From CAVQBC01 sp963848415 (GTDB lineage Bacteria; Actinomycetota; Thermoleophilia; Solirubrobacterales; Solirubrobacteraceae), in the NCBI GenBank assembly GCA_963848415.1, contig CAWKDN010000001.1, positions 2,232,001 to 2,296,000 of the forward strand: 64,000 nucleotides of DNA, read 5' to 3'. This document shows positions 17,396 to 25,719 of this stretch, one piece after another; the first letter of the stretch is position 1; every line of letters starts with the position of its first letter. The notes under the pieces were generated by a model. The model did not search any database. It was not told where the DNA came from and saw nothing but the letters and a program-made list of their open reading frames with translations. The translations under genes were made by a program, and so were the position numbers.

Positions 17396-18181
17396 ATGGC
17401 CTTCGCGACGCTGCGCTACGAGCTCGCCGCCTCGGGCGTCGCCACGATCACGCTCGACCAGCCCGACACCCGCAACGCGCTCTCCGACGAGCTGCTCGAC
17501 GAGCTGCTGGCCGCCTTCGGCGCCGCACGCGACGACGACGCGGTGCGCTGCGTGGTGCTGACCTCCTCGCACGAGAAGGTGTTCTCCAGCGGCGGCAACC
17601 TGAGCGGCTTCGCGGCCGACGTCCCGCTCGCCGACAAGCACCGGGGCACCGAGCGCTTCCCGCGCCTGTTCCGGCTGATCGGCGAGCTCGGCAAGCCGAC
17701 GCTGTGCGCCGCCAACGGCCACGTGCTGGCCGGCGCGCTCGGGCTGGCGCTCGCGTGCGACCTGATCGTCGCCCGCGAGGGCGCGCGCTTCGGCACGCCC
17801 GAGATCAACGTCGGGGTCTTCCCGTTCATGATCATGGCGCTCATCTACCGCAACGTCGGGCGCAAGAAGACGACCGAGCTGCTGCTGCTGGGCGAGCAGA
17901 TCTCCGCCGCGGAGGCCGAGCGGATCGGGATCGTCAACCGCGTCGTGGCGCCGGAGGCCTTCGACGGGGCGGTGGCCGAGTGGGCCGAGAAGCTCGCCGC
18001 CAAGTCGCCCGTGCTCATGCGGCTGGGCAAGGACGCGATGTTCCGCCAGCAGGACATGGCCTTCGAGGACGCGCTCGAGTTCCTGCACGCGCAGCTGACG
18101 CTCGCCTTCGCGACCGAGGACATCCAGGAGGGCGTGAAGGCCTTCTTCGAGAAGCGCGCGCCCGTCTGGAGCGGCCGGTGA
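17396..18181 (+). CDS. Enoyl-CoA hydratase/isomerase family protein
   Basis: 261 aa crotonase-fold enzyme. The oxyanion-hole segments are KVFSSGGNLSGF and ANGHVLAGALGLALACDL, and a conserved Glu occurs in FGTPEINVGVFP, the position of a catalytic acid in hydratases. It would add water to, or isomerise, enoyl-CoA made by the divergent acyl-CoA dehydrogenase. It is the first gene of a run with an arginase-fold protein and a carboxyltransferase, each overlapping the previous by GTGA. The longer open frame upstream crosses the divergent gene and is not coding. A TAGAAC hexamer precedes ATG 17396. Confidence 0.9.
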   Translation: MAFATLRYELAASGVATITLDQPDTRNALSDELLDELLAAFGAARDDDAVRCVVLTSSHEKVFSSGGNLSGFAADVPLADKHRGTERFPRLFRLIGELGKPTLCAANGHVLAGALGLALACDLIVAREGARFGTPEINVGVFPFMIMALIYRNVGRKKTTELLLLGEQISAAEAERIGIVNRVVAPEAFDGAVAEWAEKLAAKSPVLMRLGKDAMFRQQDMAFEDALEFLHAQLTLAFATEDIQEGVKAFFEKRAPVWSGR

Positions 18182-18969
18182 GCCTGCGCGTCGTGTGCCT
18201 GCGCTGCCGGACCTCCGATCGCACGGACGGCGGCGGGCAGGGAGCCGAGACGCTGGCGCGCCGGCTGGACCCGGCGGTGCGGATCGTCGGCTCGCCGGGC
18301 GAGCCGCACGCGGGCGACTGGGCCGACGACCTGCGCGACGCCCACGGCTGCCTTCTGGAGGCCGGCGGCCAGGTCGACGACGCGCTGGACGCCGGCGAGT
18401 TCCCGGTGCTGACGGCGTCGGACTGCTCGATCTGCCTGACCACGCTGCCGACGGTCGCCCGCCGGCTGCCCGACGCGCGCTTCCTGTGGCTCGACGCCCA
18501 CGGCGACTTCAATACCCCGGAGACCACCCCGAGCGGCTTCCTCGGCGGCATGTGCCTGGCCGGCGCCTGCGGGCGCTGGGACAGCGGCTTCGAGGGCACG
18601 ATCGATCCCGCGCGCGTGGTCATGGCCGGCGTGCGCGACGTCGACGGCGGCGAGCAGGTCGAGCTCGAGCGCGCGGGGGTGGGCCGGGCGCGCCCGGCGC
18701 AGGTCGCCGAGCTGCTCGGCGGCGCGCCCGTCTACGTGCACCTGGACCTCGACGTGCTCGACCCGGAGCTGTTCCCCGCTCAGTTCCCGGCGCCGCACGG
18801 CCTCTCGGACACCGGCCTGCGGACGCTGCTGACCGAGCTCGCGCGCACGTCGGAGGTCGTCGGCCTCGAGCTCACGGCCTTCGAGGCGCCCGCCGAGGCG
18901 GCCGAGCGCGACCGCCTCGCCGAGCTGGTCGCCTCGGTGATCGCGCCGCTGCTGGAGGGGCGGTCGTGA
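18178..18969 (+). CDS. Arginase/agmatinase-fold protein with first metal-site His replaced by Cys
   Basis: 263 aa. Ureohydrolase-fold motifs are recognisable: LWLDAHGDFNTPE (DAHxD), YVHLDLDVLDPE (DxDxxDP) and a late ELTAFEAP. The first motif, normally GGDHS with a manganese-ligating His, reads TASDCSICLT, so Cys replaces His. A Cys at this place is known in the hydroxyarginine hydrolase DcsB of D-cycloserine biosynthesis, so catalysis may persist with altered specificity. Context (enoyl-CoA hydratase upstream, acyl-CoA carboxyltransferase downstream, both GTGA-coupled) does not suggest arginine degradation. It could be an amidinohydrolase for a guanidino-acid, but the substrate is unknown. 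Confidence 0.75.
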   Translation: MSLRVVCLRCRTSDRTDGGGQGAETLARRLDPAVRIVGSPGEPHAGDWADDLRDAHGCLLEAGGQVDDALDAGEFPVLTASDCSICLTTLPTVARRLPDARFLWLDAHGDFNTPETTPSGFLGGMCLAGACGRWDSGFEGTIDPARVVMAGVRDVDGGEQVELERAGVGRARPAQVAELLGGAPVYVHLDLDVLDPELFPAQFPAPHGLSDTGLRTLLTELARTSEVVGLELTAFEAPAEAAERDRLAELVASVIAPLLEGRS

Positions 18970-20540
18970 GCGCCGGCGCGCGACCCGTCTCGATCATGCG
19001 CCCGCTGGTCGAGGACCTGCACGAGCGTCGCGCGCGGGCGCGCGAAGGCGGCGGCGCCGAACGCGTGGAGCGCCAGCACGCGCAGGGCAAGCTGACCGCG
19101 CGCGAGCGGATCGCGCTGCTGATCGACGCCGGGAGCTTCACCGAGCTCGGCATCCACGCCCAGCCGCACTTCTCCCAGCGCGCGATGGAGGGCCGCGAGG
19201 CACCGGCCGACGGGGTGATAACCGGCTACGGGCGCGTCGACGGGCGGATGGTCGCGGTGTGCGCGTACGACTTCACCGTGATGGCCGGCTCGATGGGGAT
19301 GACCGGGGAGCTGAAGGTCACCCGCCTGCGCGAGCTGGCGCTGAGCAAGCGGATCCCGTTCGTGTGGCTGCTGGACTCCGCCGGCGCGCGCATCCAGGAG
19401 GCGGTCGGCTCGCTGTTCGCCGGCTCCGGGCACCTCTTCCGCGAGGAGGTGGTGATGAGTGGGGTGATCCCCCAGGTGGCTGCGCTGATGGGCCCGTGCG
19501 CGGCCGGGACCGCCTACATTCCCGGCCTCGCCGACTTCGTCCCGATGGTCTCCGGCCGCGGCTCGATGGCGCTCGCCGGGCCTCACCTGGTGCGCGCCGC
19601 GATCGGCGAGGACGTCTCCCAGGAGGAGCTGGGCGGGGCGCGCGTGCACTGCCGGCAGTCCGGCGTGGGCGACCTCGAGGTGGCCGACGACGAGGAGTGC
19701 ATCGCCCGCATCAAGGACTACCTCTCCTTCTTCCCGTCGCACTGTGAAGAGCCGCCGCCGCGGCGCCCGGCGACGGACCCGGCCGACCGCATGGACGAGG
19801 CGCTGCTCGACGTCCTGCCGGAGTCCAACCGCCGGCCCTACGACATGTACGACGTCATCCGCAGCGTCGTCGACCACGGCGAGTGGCTCGACCTCAAGCC
19901 GCGATTCGCGCGCGGCATGATCACCTGCCTGGCTCGCATGGGCGGCCGGCCGGTCGGGGTCGTGGCCAACCAGCCGCGCCACCTCGGCGGCATCATCGAC
20001 AACGACGCGGCCGACAAGGCCGCGCGCTTCGTGAACCTGTGCGACGCCTTCGGGATCCCGCTCGTGTTCCTGATGGACGTCCCGGGCTTCATGGTCGGCA
20101 CGAAGGTCGAGGCGGCGGGCATCATCCGCCACGGCGCCAAGCTGCTGCACGCGGTGGCGAGCGCGACGGTCCCGAAGGTCACCGTGGTGCTGCGCAAGGC
20201 CTACGGCGCCGGCTACTACGTGATGAACGGCCGTGCGTTCGAGCCCGACCTGATCGTCGCCTGGCCGACCGCGGAGATCTCGGTCATGGGAGCCGAGGGC
20301 GCGGTCGAGATCGTCATGCGCCGGCAGGTCGAGGAGGCGGAGGATCCGGAGGCCAAGAAGCGCGAGCTGGTCGACGCCTACCGCGGGATCATCGACGTCT
20401 ACGTCGCGGCCCGCAACGCCATGATCGACGACGTCATCGACCCGCGCGAGACGCGCCCGACCGTCATCCGCGCGCTGGAGATGGCCGAGGGCAAGCGCGT
20501 CGAGCGGCCGTGGAAGCGGCACGGCGTCGTGCCGGTGTAG
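18966..20540 (+). CDS. Acyl-CoA carboxylase carboxyltransferase (beta) subunit
   Basis: 524 aa, the usual size for propionyl/acetyl-CoA carboxylase beta chains. The N-terminal crotonase-like half has GKLTARERI, VCAYDFTVMAGSMG and LLDSAGARIQEAVG. The C-terminal half has GIIDNDAADKAARF, LMDVPGFMVGT and KAYGAGYYVM, typical of enzymes carboxylating acyl-CoA from carboxybiotin. No biotin carboxylase is nearby; a free biotinyl carrier is encoded at 3916-4128. GTG 18966 overlaps the previous stop (GTGA) and follows GGAGGGG at about 18953-18959. ATG 18996 is a possible later start. Substrate could be propionyl-, methylcrotonyl- or another acyl-CoA. Confidence 0.9.
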   Translation: MSAGARPVSIMRPLVEDLHERRARAREGGGAERVERQHAQGKLTARERIALLIDAGSFTELGIHAQPHFSQRAMEGREAPADGVITGYGRVDGRMVAVCAYDFTVMAGSMGMTGELKVTRLRELALSKRIPFVWLLDSAGARIQEAVGSLFAGSGHLFREEVVMSGVIPQVAALMGPCAAGTAYIPGLADFVPMVSGRGSMALAGPHLVRAAIGEDVSQEELGGARVHCRQSGVGDLEVADDEECIARIKDYLSFFPSHCEEPPPRRPATDPADRMDEALLDVLPESNRRPYDMYDVIRSVVDHGEWLDLKPRFARGMITCLARMGGRPVGVVANQPRHLGGIIDNDAADKAARFVNLCDAFGIPLVFLMDVPGFMVGTKVEAAGIIRHGAKLLHAVASATVPKVTVVLRKAYGAGYYVMNGRAFEPDLIVAWPTAEISVMGAEGAVEIVMRRQVEEAEDPEAKKRELVDAYRGIIDVYVAARNAMIDDVIDPRETRPTVIRALEMAEGKRVERPWKRHGVVPV

Positions 20541-20556
20541 GCGGCCGGCACCGATC

Positions 20557-23500
20557 GTGCCGCTGACGACCGAGCAGCGCCTCGCCGGTCTCGAGGCCCG
20601 GATCCGCGAGCTGCGCCCGTGGGCCGCGCGGGCGTTCGTGCCCCTGGCGGACTGGACGTGGGACGGCGAGCCGCTGGCGCTCGGCGCGCGCTGGCCCGAC
20701 CGCCGCGGCGTGCGCACGCTGCGCCACGGAGAGGTGACGGCGCCCGCGGCGTGGGCCGCCGGCGAGCGGCGGCTCGAGCTCGAGCTGGGCGGCGAGGGGC
20801 TTGCGCGTCTGCGCTACGCGGACGGCGGCGAGGCGTCCTTCGGCATCGACGTCAACCACCGCTCGTGGCCGCTCCGCGACGTGGCGTTCTCGCTCGAGGT
20901 CGAGATCGTCGCGCGCTCGCCGTTCGGCGTGCCCAACCGCGACGCGCGGCTCGAGCGCGCGCGGCTGGTGTGGGAGGAGCGCGCGCTGGTCGCGCTCGTG
21001 CGGCGGCTCGAGCTCGTGGTCGAGGCGGGCCGGGCGCTCGGTGCCCACGACGCGGTCGAGCCGCTGCTGGCGGCGGCCGAGCGCGCGCTGCGCGGGCTCG
21101 AGTGGCCGACGGCGACGCTGCCCTATCTCGCCCGGCGCGCGCCGGAGGCCGACATGCTCGAGATCTGGGAGCTGCCCGCGGGCCTCGACGCGGCGCCGCC
21201 CGGGCTCGACGCGGCCGCACGCGCGTCGGTGGCCGCGGCGGCGGAGCGCCTGCAGTCCGAGCTGCTGTCCCTGCGCGAGCGCCACCCGGCGGCGGGCGCG
21301 CTGCGCCTCACCGGCCACGCGCACCTCGACCTCGCCTGGCTGTGGCCGCTCGCGGAGACGCGGCGCAAGGCCCAGCGGACGTTCTCCACCGCGCTCGGGC
21401 TGCTCGAGCGCTACCCCGAGCTGACCTTCAACCAGTCCAGCGCGCAGGTCTACGCCTTCGTCGAGGAGGACGACCCGGCGCTCTTCGCGCGCGTCCGGGC
21501 GGCCGCGGCCGAGGGGCGCTGGGAGCCGATCGGCGGCATGTGGGTCGAGCCCGATCTCAACCTGCCCTGCGGCGAGTCGCTCGTGCGCCAGCTGCTCTAC
21601 GGGCAGCGCTGGTTCGCCCAGGCGTTCGGAGCGAGCGCCACCGTCGCCTGGCTGCCCGACTGCTTCGGCTTCACGCCGGCGCTGCCGCAGCTGCTGCGCG
21701 GCGCCGGCATCGAGCGCTTCTTCACCATCAAGCTCACCTGGTCTGAGACCAACCGCTTCCCGCACGACCTCTTCTGGTGGGAGGGGCTCGACGGCTCGCG
21801 CGTGGTCGCCCACCTGTTCGACAACCCGCACGGCGGCTACAACGGCCGGCTCGGCCCGGCCGCCGCGGCTGAGACCTGGCAGCGCTTCCGCGGCAAGGCG
21901 CTGCACCCCGAGAGCCTGCTCAGCGTGGGCTTCGGCGACGGCGGCGGCGGGGTCACCGAGGAGATGGCCGAGCGCTCGCGCGAGCTCGCGGCCTTCCCCG
22001 CGCTGCCCGCGCAGGCCTTCGGGCGCGTCGACGCGTACTTCGACGGCGCGCAGGCGGCACTCGCCGCCGCGGGGGAGGCCGCGCCGGTATGGGCCGGCGA
22101 GCTCTACCTCGAGCTGCACCGCGGCACGCTGACCAGCCAGGGCCGGACCAAGCGGCTGCACCGGCAGGCCGAGCGCGAGCTGGTCGCCGCCGAGGTGGTC
22201 GGCGCCCTGGCCCATCTGCTGGGTGGCCCCGAGCCGCCGTCGCAGGAGGCGCTGTGGCGCGTGCTGCTGCGCAACCAGTTCCACGACATCCTGCCCGGCT
22301 CGAGCATCCGCGAGGTCTACGAGCAGGCCGAGGCCGAGCTCGGATCCGTGGTGGCGGACGCCGGCGCGGTGATCACGGCGCGCCTCGGCGAGCTGGCCGG
22401 CGGGCTGCTGGAGCCCGGCGAGCAGCCGGCGCTGCTGGTGGTCAACCCCGACCTGCACGGGCGGCCGGTGCGGGTCGAGCTCGACGCTCAGTTGCCCGGC
22501 GCCCAGCCGGTGGAGGGCGGCGGCAGCGTGCTCACGGCCGCGGGCCGGGTGGCAGGGCTCGAGCTACGCACGGTCACGCCCGACGCGGCGCCCGACGCGG
22601 CGCTGGCGGTCGGCGAGCGGCGGCTGGAGAACGCGCGGCTGCGGGTCGAGCTCGACGAGCACGGCACGCTGGCCTCGGTGTGGGACAAGCGCGCCGGGCG
22701 CGAGCTGCTCGACGGCCGCGGCAACCAGCTGTGGGCCTACGTCGACAAGCCGCGCGCGTGGGACGCGTGGGATCTCGATTCCGGCTACGAGGCCGACGGC
22801 GCCGAGCTCGACGCGCCCGTGGCCGTCGAGGTGCTCGAGCGCGGGCCGCACCGCGTGGCGCTGCGGCTCGAGCGGCGCTTCCGCGACTCGACCGTGGTGC
22901 AGGACATCCGGCTGTGGGCCGATTCGCCGCGGCTCGAGTTCCGCACCACGGTCGACTGGCACGACCGGCGCTGGCTGCTCAAGGCGCGCTTCCCGCTGGC
23001 GGTGCGGGCGCCGCGCGCGTCCTTCGAGACCGCCTTCGGCGTCGTCGAGCGCCCGACCCACCGCAACACGTCGTGGGATGCCGCCCGCTTCGAGGTCGCG
23101 GGACACCGCTTCGCGGACCTCTCCGAGCCGGGCTACGGCGTCGCGCTGCTCAACGACGGCCGCTACGGCCATCACGCCCGCGGCTCGGAGCTCGGCCTCT
23201 CGCTCCTGCGCTCGCCGGCGTGGCCGGACCCGCTGGCCGACGAGGGCGCACAGACCTTCACCTACGCGCTGCTGCCGCACGCGGGCGGGCTGGTCGAGGG
23301 CGGTGTGCTGATGGAGGCCGAGGACCTCAACCGGCCGCTGCTCGCCCGCGCGGTGCACGTGCGCGACGCGGCCGCCGGGCGGGCGTGGCGGCCGCTGCGG
23401 GTGGACGGCCGGCCGGTCTCGCTCGCCGCACTGAAAGCGCTCGAGGACGGCGGCGGCCTCGTGCTGCGCGTCTACGAGCCCGAGGGCGGGCGCGGCGAGG

Positions 23501-23661
23501 TCGAGCTCGCGCTGCCGGACGGCTGGCGCCTCGGCGAGCCGCTCGACCTGCTCGAGCGCCCGGCCGCCGGGGCCGAGCCGGGCGCGGCCGTCACGCCGTT
23601 CGCGGTGCGCTCGTGGCGGCTCGAGCGCGCGGGCGGACCGCGAGCAGCGCCCGGCGCCTGA
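20557..23661 (+). CDS. Glycoside hydrolase family 38 alpha-mannosidase
   Basis: 1034 aa, normal for cytosolic GH38 enzymes. The N-terminal ~270 residues precede the catalytic barrel, whose Zn2+ site begins with GHAHLDLAWLWP. The nucleophile Asp lies in VAWLPDCFGFTPALP, and EPIGGMWVEPDLN is another family block. The middle and C-terminal beta domains (LVVNPDLHGRPVRVEL, YGVALLNDGRYGHH) complete the architecture. No signal peptide is seen, so it probably trims imported mannosides or recycles mannosylated glycans in the cytosol. GTG 20557 lies 16 nt after the carboxyltransferase stop. The long frame is free of frameshifts, in contrast with several genes further right. Confidence 0.93.
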   Translation: MPLTTEQRLAGLEARIRELRPWAARAFVPLADWTWDGEPLALGARWPDRRGVRTLRHGEVTAPAAWAAGERRLELELGGEGLARLRYADGGEASFGIDVNHRSWPLRDVAFSLEVEIVARSPFGVPNRDARLERARLVWEERALVALVRRLELVVEAGRALGAHDAVEPLLAAAERALRGLEWPTATLPYLARRAPEADMLEIWELPAGLDAAPPGLDAAARASVAAAAERLQSELLSLRERHPAAGALRLTGHAHLDLAWLWPLAETRRKAQRTFSTALGLLERYPELTFNQSSAQVYAFVEEDDPALFARVRAAAAEGRWEPIGGMWVEPDLNLPCGESLVRQLLYGQRWFAQAFGASATVAWLPDCFGFTPALPQLLRGAGIERFFTIKLTWSETNRFPHDLFWWEGLDGSRVVAHLFDNPHGGYNGRLGPAAAAETWQRFRGKALHPESLLSVGFGDGGGGVTEEMAERSRELAAFPALPAQAFGRVDAYFDGAQAALAAAGEAAPVWAGELYLELHRGTLTSQGRTKRLHRQAERELVAAEVVGALAHLLGGPEPPSQEALWRVLLRNQFHDILPGSSIREVYEQAEAELGSVVADAGAVITARLGELAGGLLEPGEQPALLVVNPDLHGRPVRVELDAQLPGAQPVEGGGSVLTAAGRVAGLELRTVTPDAAPDAALAVGERRLENARLRVELDEHGTLASVWDKRAGRELLDGRGNQLWAYVDKPRAWDAWDLDSGYEADGAELDAPVAVEVLERGPHRVALRLERRFRDSTVVQDIRLWADSPRLEFRTTVDWHDRRWLLKARFPLAVRAPRASFETAFGVVERPTHRNTSWDAARFEVAGHRFADLSEPGYGVALLNDGRYGHHARGSELGLSLLRSPAWPDPLADEGAQTFTYALLPHAGGLVEGGVLMEAEDLNRPLLARAVHVRDAAAGRAWRPLRVDGRPVSLAALKALEDGGGLVLRVYEPEGGRGEVELALPDGWRLGEPLDLLERPAAGAEPGAAVTPFAVRSWRLERAGGPRAAPGA

Positions 23662-23700
23662 GCCGCCTCACACCGCACGCGCCTCAGCCGTTGCAGGTCC

Positions 23701-24426
23701 ATGACCACCGCCACCATGCCGTCCGTCCGCGAGCGCGTCGACGCGCTCGACTGGCTCGCACTGCGCGAGCAGCTCGACGACCTGGGCCACGCCGTCACCA
23801 TGCCGCTGCTCGACGCGGCGGAGTGCGACGCGCTCGAGGCGCTCTTCGACGGCGGGCACTTCCGCTCGACGATCGACATGGCCCGCCACCGCTTCGGCGA
23901 CGGCCGCTACCGCTACTTCGACCATCCGCTGCCCGACACGATCGCGAGCCTGCGCGGCGCCTTCTACCGGCACCTCGCGCCGATCGCCAACGACTGGTCC
24001 GAGCTCCTGCGCGGCGAGCATCCCGGCTTCCCGCTCGAGCACGAGGAGCTGCTCGAGCACTGCCGGGCGGCCGGCCAGCTGCGCCCGACACCGCTCATCC
24101 TGCGCTACGGCGAGGGCGACTGGAACGCCCTGCACCAGGACCTCTACGGCGAGGTCTTCTTCCCGTTCCAGATCGTGACCGTCCTCTCGCAGCCAGGCGC
24201 CGACTTCGACGGCGGCGAGTTCGTCCTGCTCGAGCAGCGCCCCAGGGCGCAGAGCCGCGCGCACGTCCTCACGCCGCCGCGCGGCGCGTTCGTGATCTTT
24301 CCGACCCGCGAGCGCCCGAACCGCGGCAAGCACGGGTACCACCGCGTCGGCCTGCGCCACGGCGTGAGCACCGTGACCCGCGGCCGGCGGACGGCGCTCG
24401 GCGTCATCTTCCACGACGCCGCCTAG
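23701..24426 (+). CDS. 2-oxoglutarate/Fe(II)-dependent oxygenase family protein
   Basis: 241 aa. The cupin-like double-stranded beta-helix is marked by WNALHQDLYG (HxD iron ligands), DFDGGEFVLLEQ, and a late GLRHGVSTVTRGRRTALGVIFHD containing the second His and the Arg that binds 2-oxoglutarate. This is the prolyl-hydroxylase-like arrangement of soluble bacterial oxygenases, and protein or small-molecule hydroxylation is possible. The stop codon TAG 24424-24426 is also the first three bases of an inverted-repeat element. ATG 23701 is 39 nt after the mannosidase stop. Confidence 0.82.
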   Translation: MTTATMPSVRERVDALDWLALREQLDDLGHAVTMPLLDAAECDALEALFDGGHFRSTIDMARHRFGDGRYRYFDHPLPDTIASLRGAFYRHLAPIANDWSELLRGEHPGFPLEHEELLEHCRAAGQLRPTPLILRYGEGDWNALHQDLYGEVFFPFQIVTVLSQPGADFDGGEFVLLEQRPRAQSRAHVLTPPRGAFVIFPTRERPNRGKHGYHRVGLRHGVSTVTRGRRTALGVIFHDAA

Positions 24427-24500
24427 ATGATCGATTCCACGGCCGCGGTCGGCTGGGGGACGCCGCCAGACGGTCGTGGGGTCGTGGAATCGCTCATCTA
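24424..24500. repeat. Inverted-repeat element copy 1 (TAGATGA termini, 77 bp)
   Basis: The ends are an 18-bp inverted repeat (24424-24441 and 24483-24500) matching at 17 of 18 positions, of the form TAGATGAtCGATTCCACG. A longer copy with the same ends lies at 61788-61954. The left TAG is the stop codon of the oxygenase gene. The right end contributes TA to TAGACT (24499-24504), the presumed -10 of the next gene. No ORF inside. Confidence 0.8.
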
Positions 24501-24511
24501 GACTCGAGGGC

Positions 24512-25198
24512 GTGGAGGTCGAGATCTGGTCGGACATCGCCTGCCCGTGGTGCTACGTCGGCAAGCGCCGCTTCGAGGCCGCGCTGGCGGGCTTCGAGCA
24601 CCGCGACGACGTCCGCGTGACCTGGCGCAGCTTCGAGCTCGACCCCGGGGCGCCCGCAGAGCGGCCCGTCGACCCCACCACCCATCTGGCCCAGAAGTAC
24701 GGCATGAGCCTCGAGCAGGCGCGCGCCGCGCAGGGGCAGATGACCGCGACGGCCGCGGCGGAGGGGCTGGAGTTCCGCTTCGACCGCGCCCGCGGCGGCG
24801 CCACCTTCGATGCGCACCGGCTCGTGCACCTCGCCGCCGCCCACGGCCTGCAGGACGCGATGAAGGAGCGCCTGATGCGCGCCTACCTCACCGACGGCGA
24901 GCTGATGAGCGATCGCGCCGCCCTCGAGCGGCTGGCCGTGGAGGTCGGGCTGGATGGCGACGAGGCCCGCGCGATGCTCGCGGGCGACGGCTACGCCGCC
25001 CAGGTCCGCGAGGACGAGCGGACCGCCGGCTCGCTCGGCATCAGCGCCGTGCCGTTCTTCGTGGTCGACCGCGCGCTCGGCGCCGCGGGCGCGCAGCCGC
25101 CCGAGGTGCTCGCCGGCCTGCTGCAACAAGGGTGGGACGCGCGCCCGGCCGTCCCGGTCGTGACCGGCGGCGATGCCTGCGGACCGGACGGCTGTTGA
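24512..25198 (+). CDS. DsbA-family (FrnE-like) thiol oxidoreductase
   Basis: 228 aa thioredoxin-fold protein with a helical insertion. The active site is C11-P-W-C14 in DIACPWCYVGKRRF, and the cis-proline region is ISAVPFFVVD. FrnE-like proteins lack a signal peptide and act in the cytoplasm as disulfide oxidoreductases or 2-hydroxychromene-2-carboxylate isomerase relatives. Two extra cysteines occur at the C-terminus (DACGPDGC). GTG 24512 is chosen because TAGACT lies 7 nt upstream, at the edge of the repeat element. The TlpA-like gene starts 2 nt after its stop, so the pair forms an operon of redox proteins. Confidence 0.88.
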   Translation: MEVEIWSDIACPWCYVGKRRFEAALAGFEHRDDVRVTWRSFELDPGAPAERPVDPTTHLAQKYGMSLEQARAAQGQMTATAAAEGLEFRFDRARGGATFDAHRLVHLAAAHGLQDAMKERLMRAYLTDGELMSDRAALERLAVEVGLDGDEARAMLAGDGYAAQVREDERTAGSLGISAVPFFVVDRALGAAGAQPPEVLAGLLQQGWDARPAVPVVTGGDACGPDGC

Positions 25199-25200
25199 CG

Positions 25201-25719
25201 ATGCTCCGCGCCGCGCTGGTCCTTCTGCTCGCGCTGGGCGCCGTATCGCTGGTCGCCTGCGGCGGCGACGACGGGTCGCCCGCGTCCGGTGAGGCGGCGG
25301 AGGGCCGGCCGGCCGGCCTGCCCACCGTGCCGGTGGTCGACCTGCGCAGCGGCGAGCAGCTCGCGCTCGCCGACGCTCCGCGCGGCGGCAAGCCCCTGCT
25401 CGTCTGGTTCTGGGCCCCGAGCTGAGTGATCGGCCGGGGCGAGACCCCGGGGGTCGAGCGGTTCGCTCGGCGCAACGCGCAGCAGATCGAGGTGATCGGC
25501 CTCGGCGCAAAGGACTCCGAGAACGACGCCCGCGCGTTCGTGCGCGAGTACGAGCTGCGCTCGCCCCGCATGGTCTACGACGACTCGCTGGACTCCTGGG
25601 AGCAGCTCGGCGTCCCGGCGCAGCCGGCGGCGATCCTCTACGACGCCGGCGGCAAGGAGCTGCGCCGCTGGTTCGGCCCGCTCGACGACGCCCAGGTGCT
25701 CGCGGCCGCCCGCAGCTAA
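25201..25719 (+). CDS. TlpA-like thioredoxin-fold lipoprotein interrupted by in-frame TGA at the active-site Cys (possible selenoprotein or pseudogene)
   Basis: The reading frame stays open on both sides of a single TGA at 25423-25425 (codon 75). The N-terminal part is a lipoprotein (signal to about 19, lipobox LVAC) with LPTVPVVDLRSGEQ and KPLLVWFWAPS. The second part continues with VIGRGETPGVERFARRN, VYDDSLDSWEQ and the cis-Pro region GVPAQPAAILYD. In TlpA/ResA proteins FWAPxC is followed by two residues and the second Cys. The TGA therefore sits exactly on the first Cys, and the second is Gly (GGC). A perfect GC hairpin begins 9 nt after the TGA. Either selenocysteine insertion, loss of the CxxC, or a sequence error is possible. 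It converges on the ligase gene with overlapping stops. Confidence 0.6.
25434..25450 (+). other. Hairpin directly downstream of the in-frame TGA, possible SECIS-like element
   Basis: CCGGGG (25434-25439), loop CGAGA, CCCCGG (25445-25450): a perfect 6-bp stem with a 5-nt loop whose second base is G. The loop begins 15 nt after the TGA. Bacterial SECIS elements lie just after the UGA and need a G near the start of the apical loop; this loop is slightly closer than usual. GC hairpins are common in such DNA, so this is suggestive only. Confidence 0.3.
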
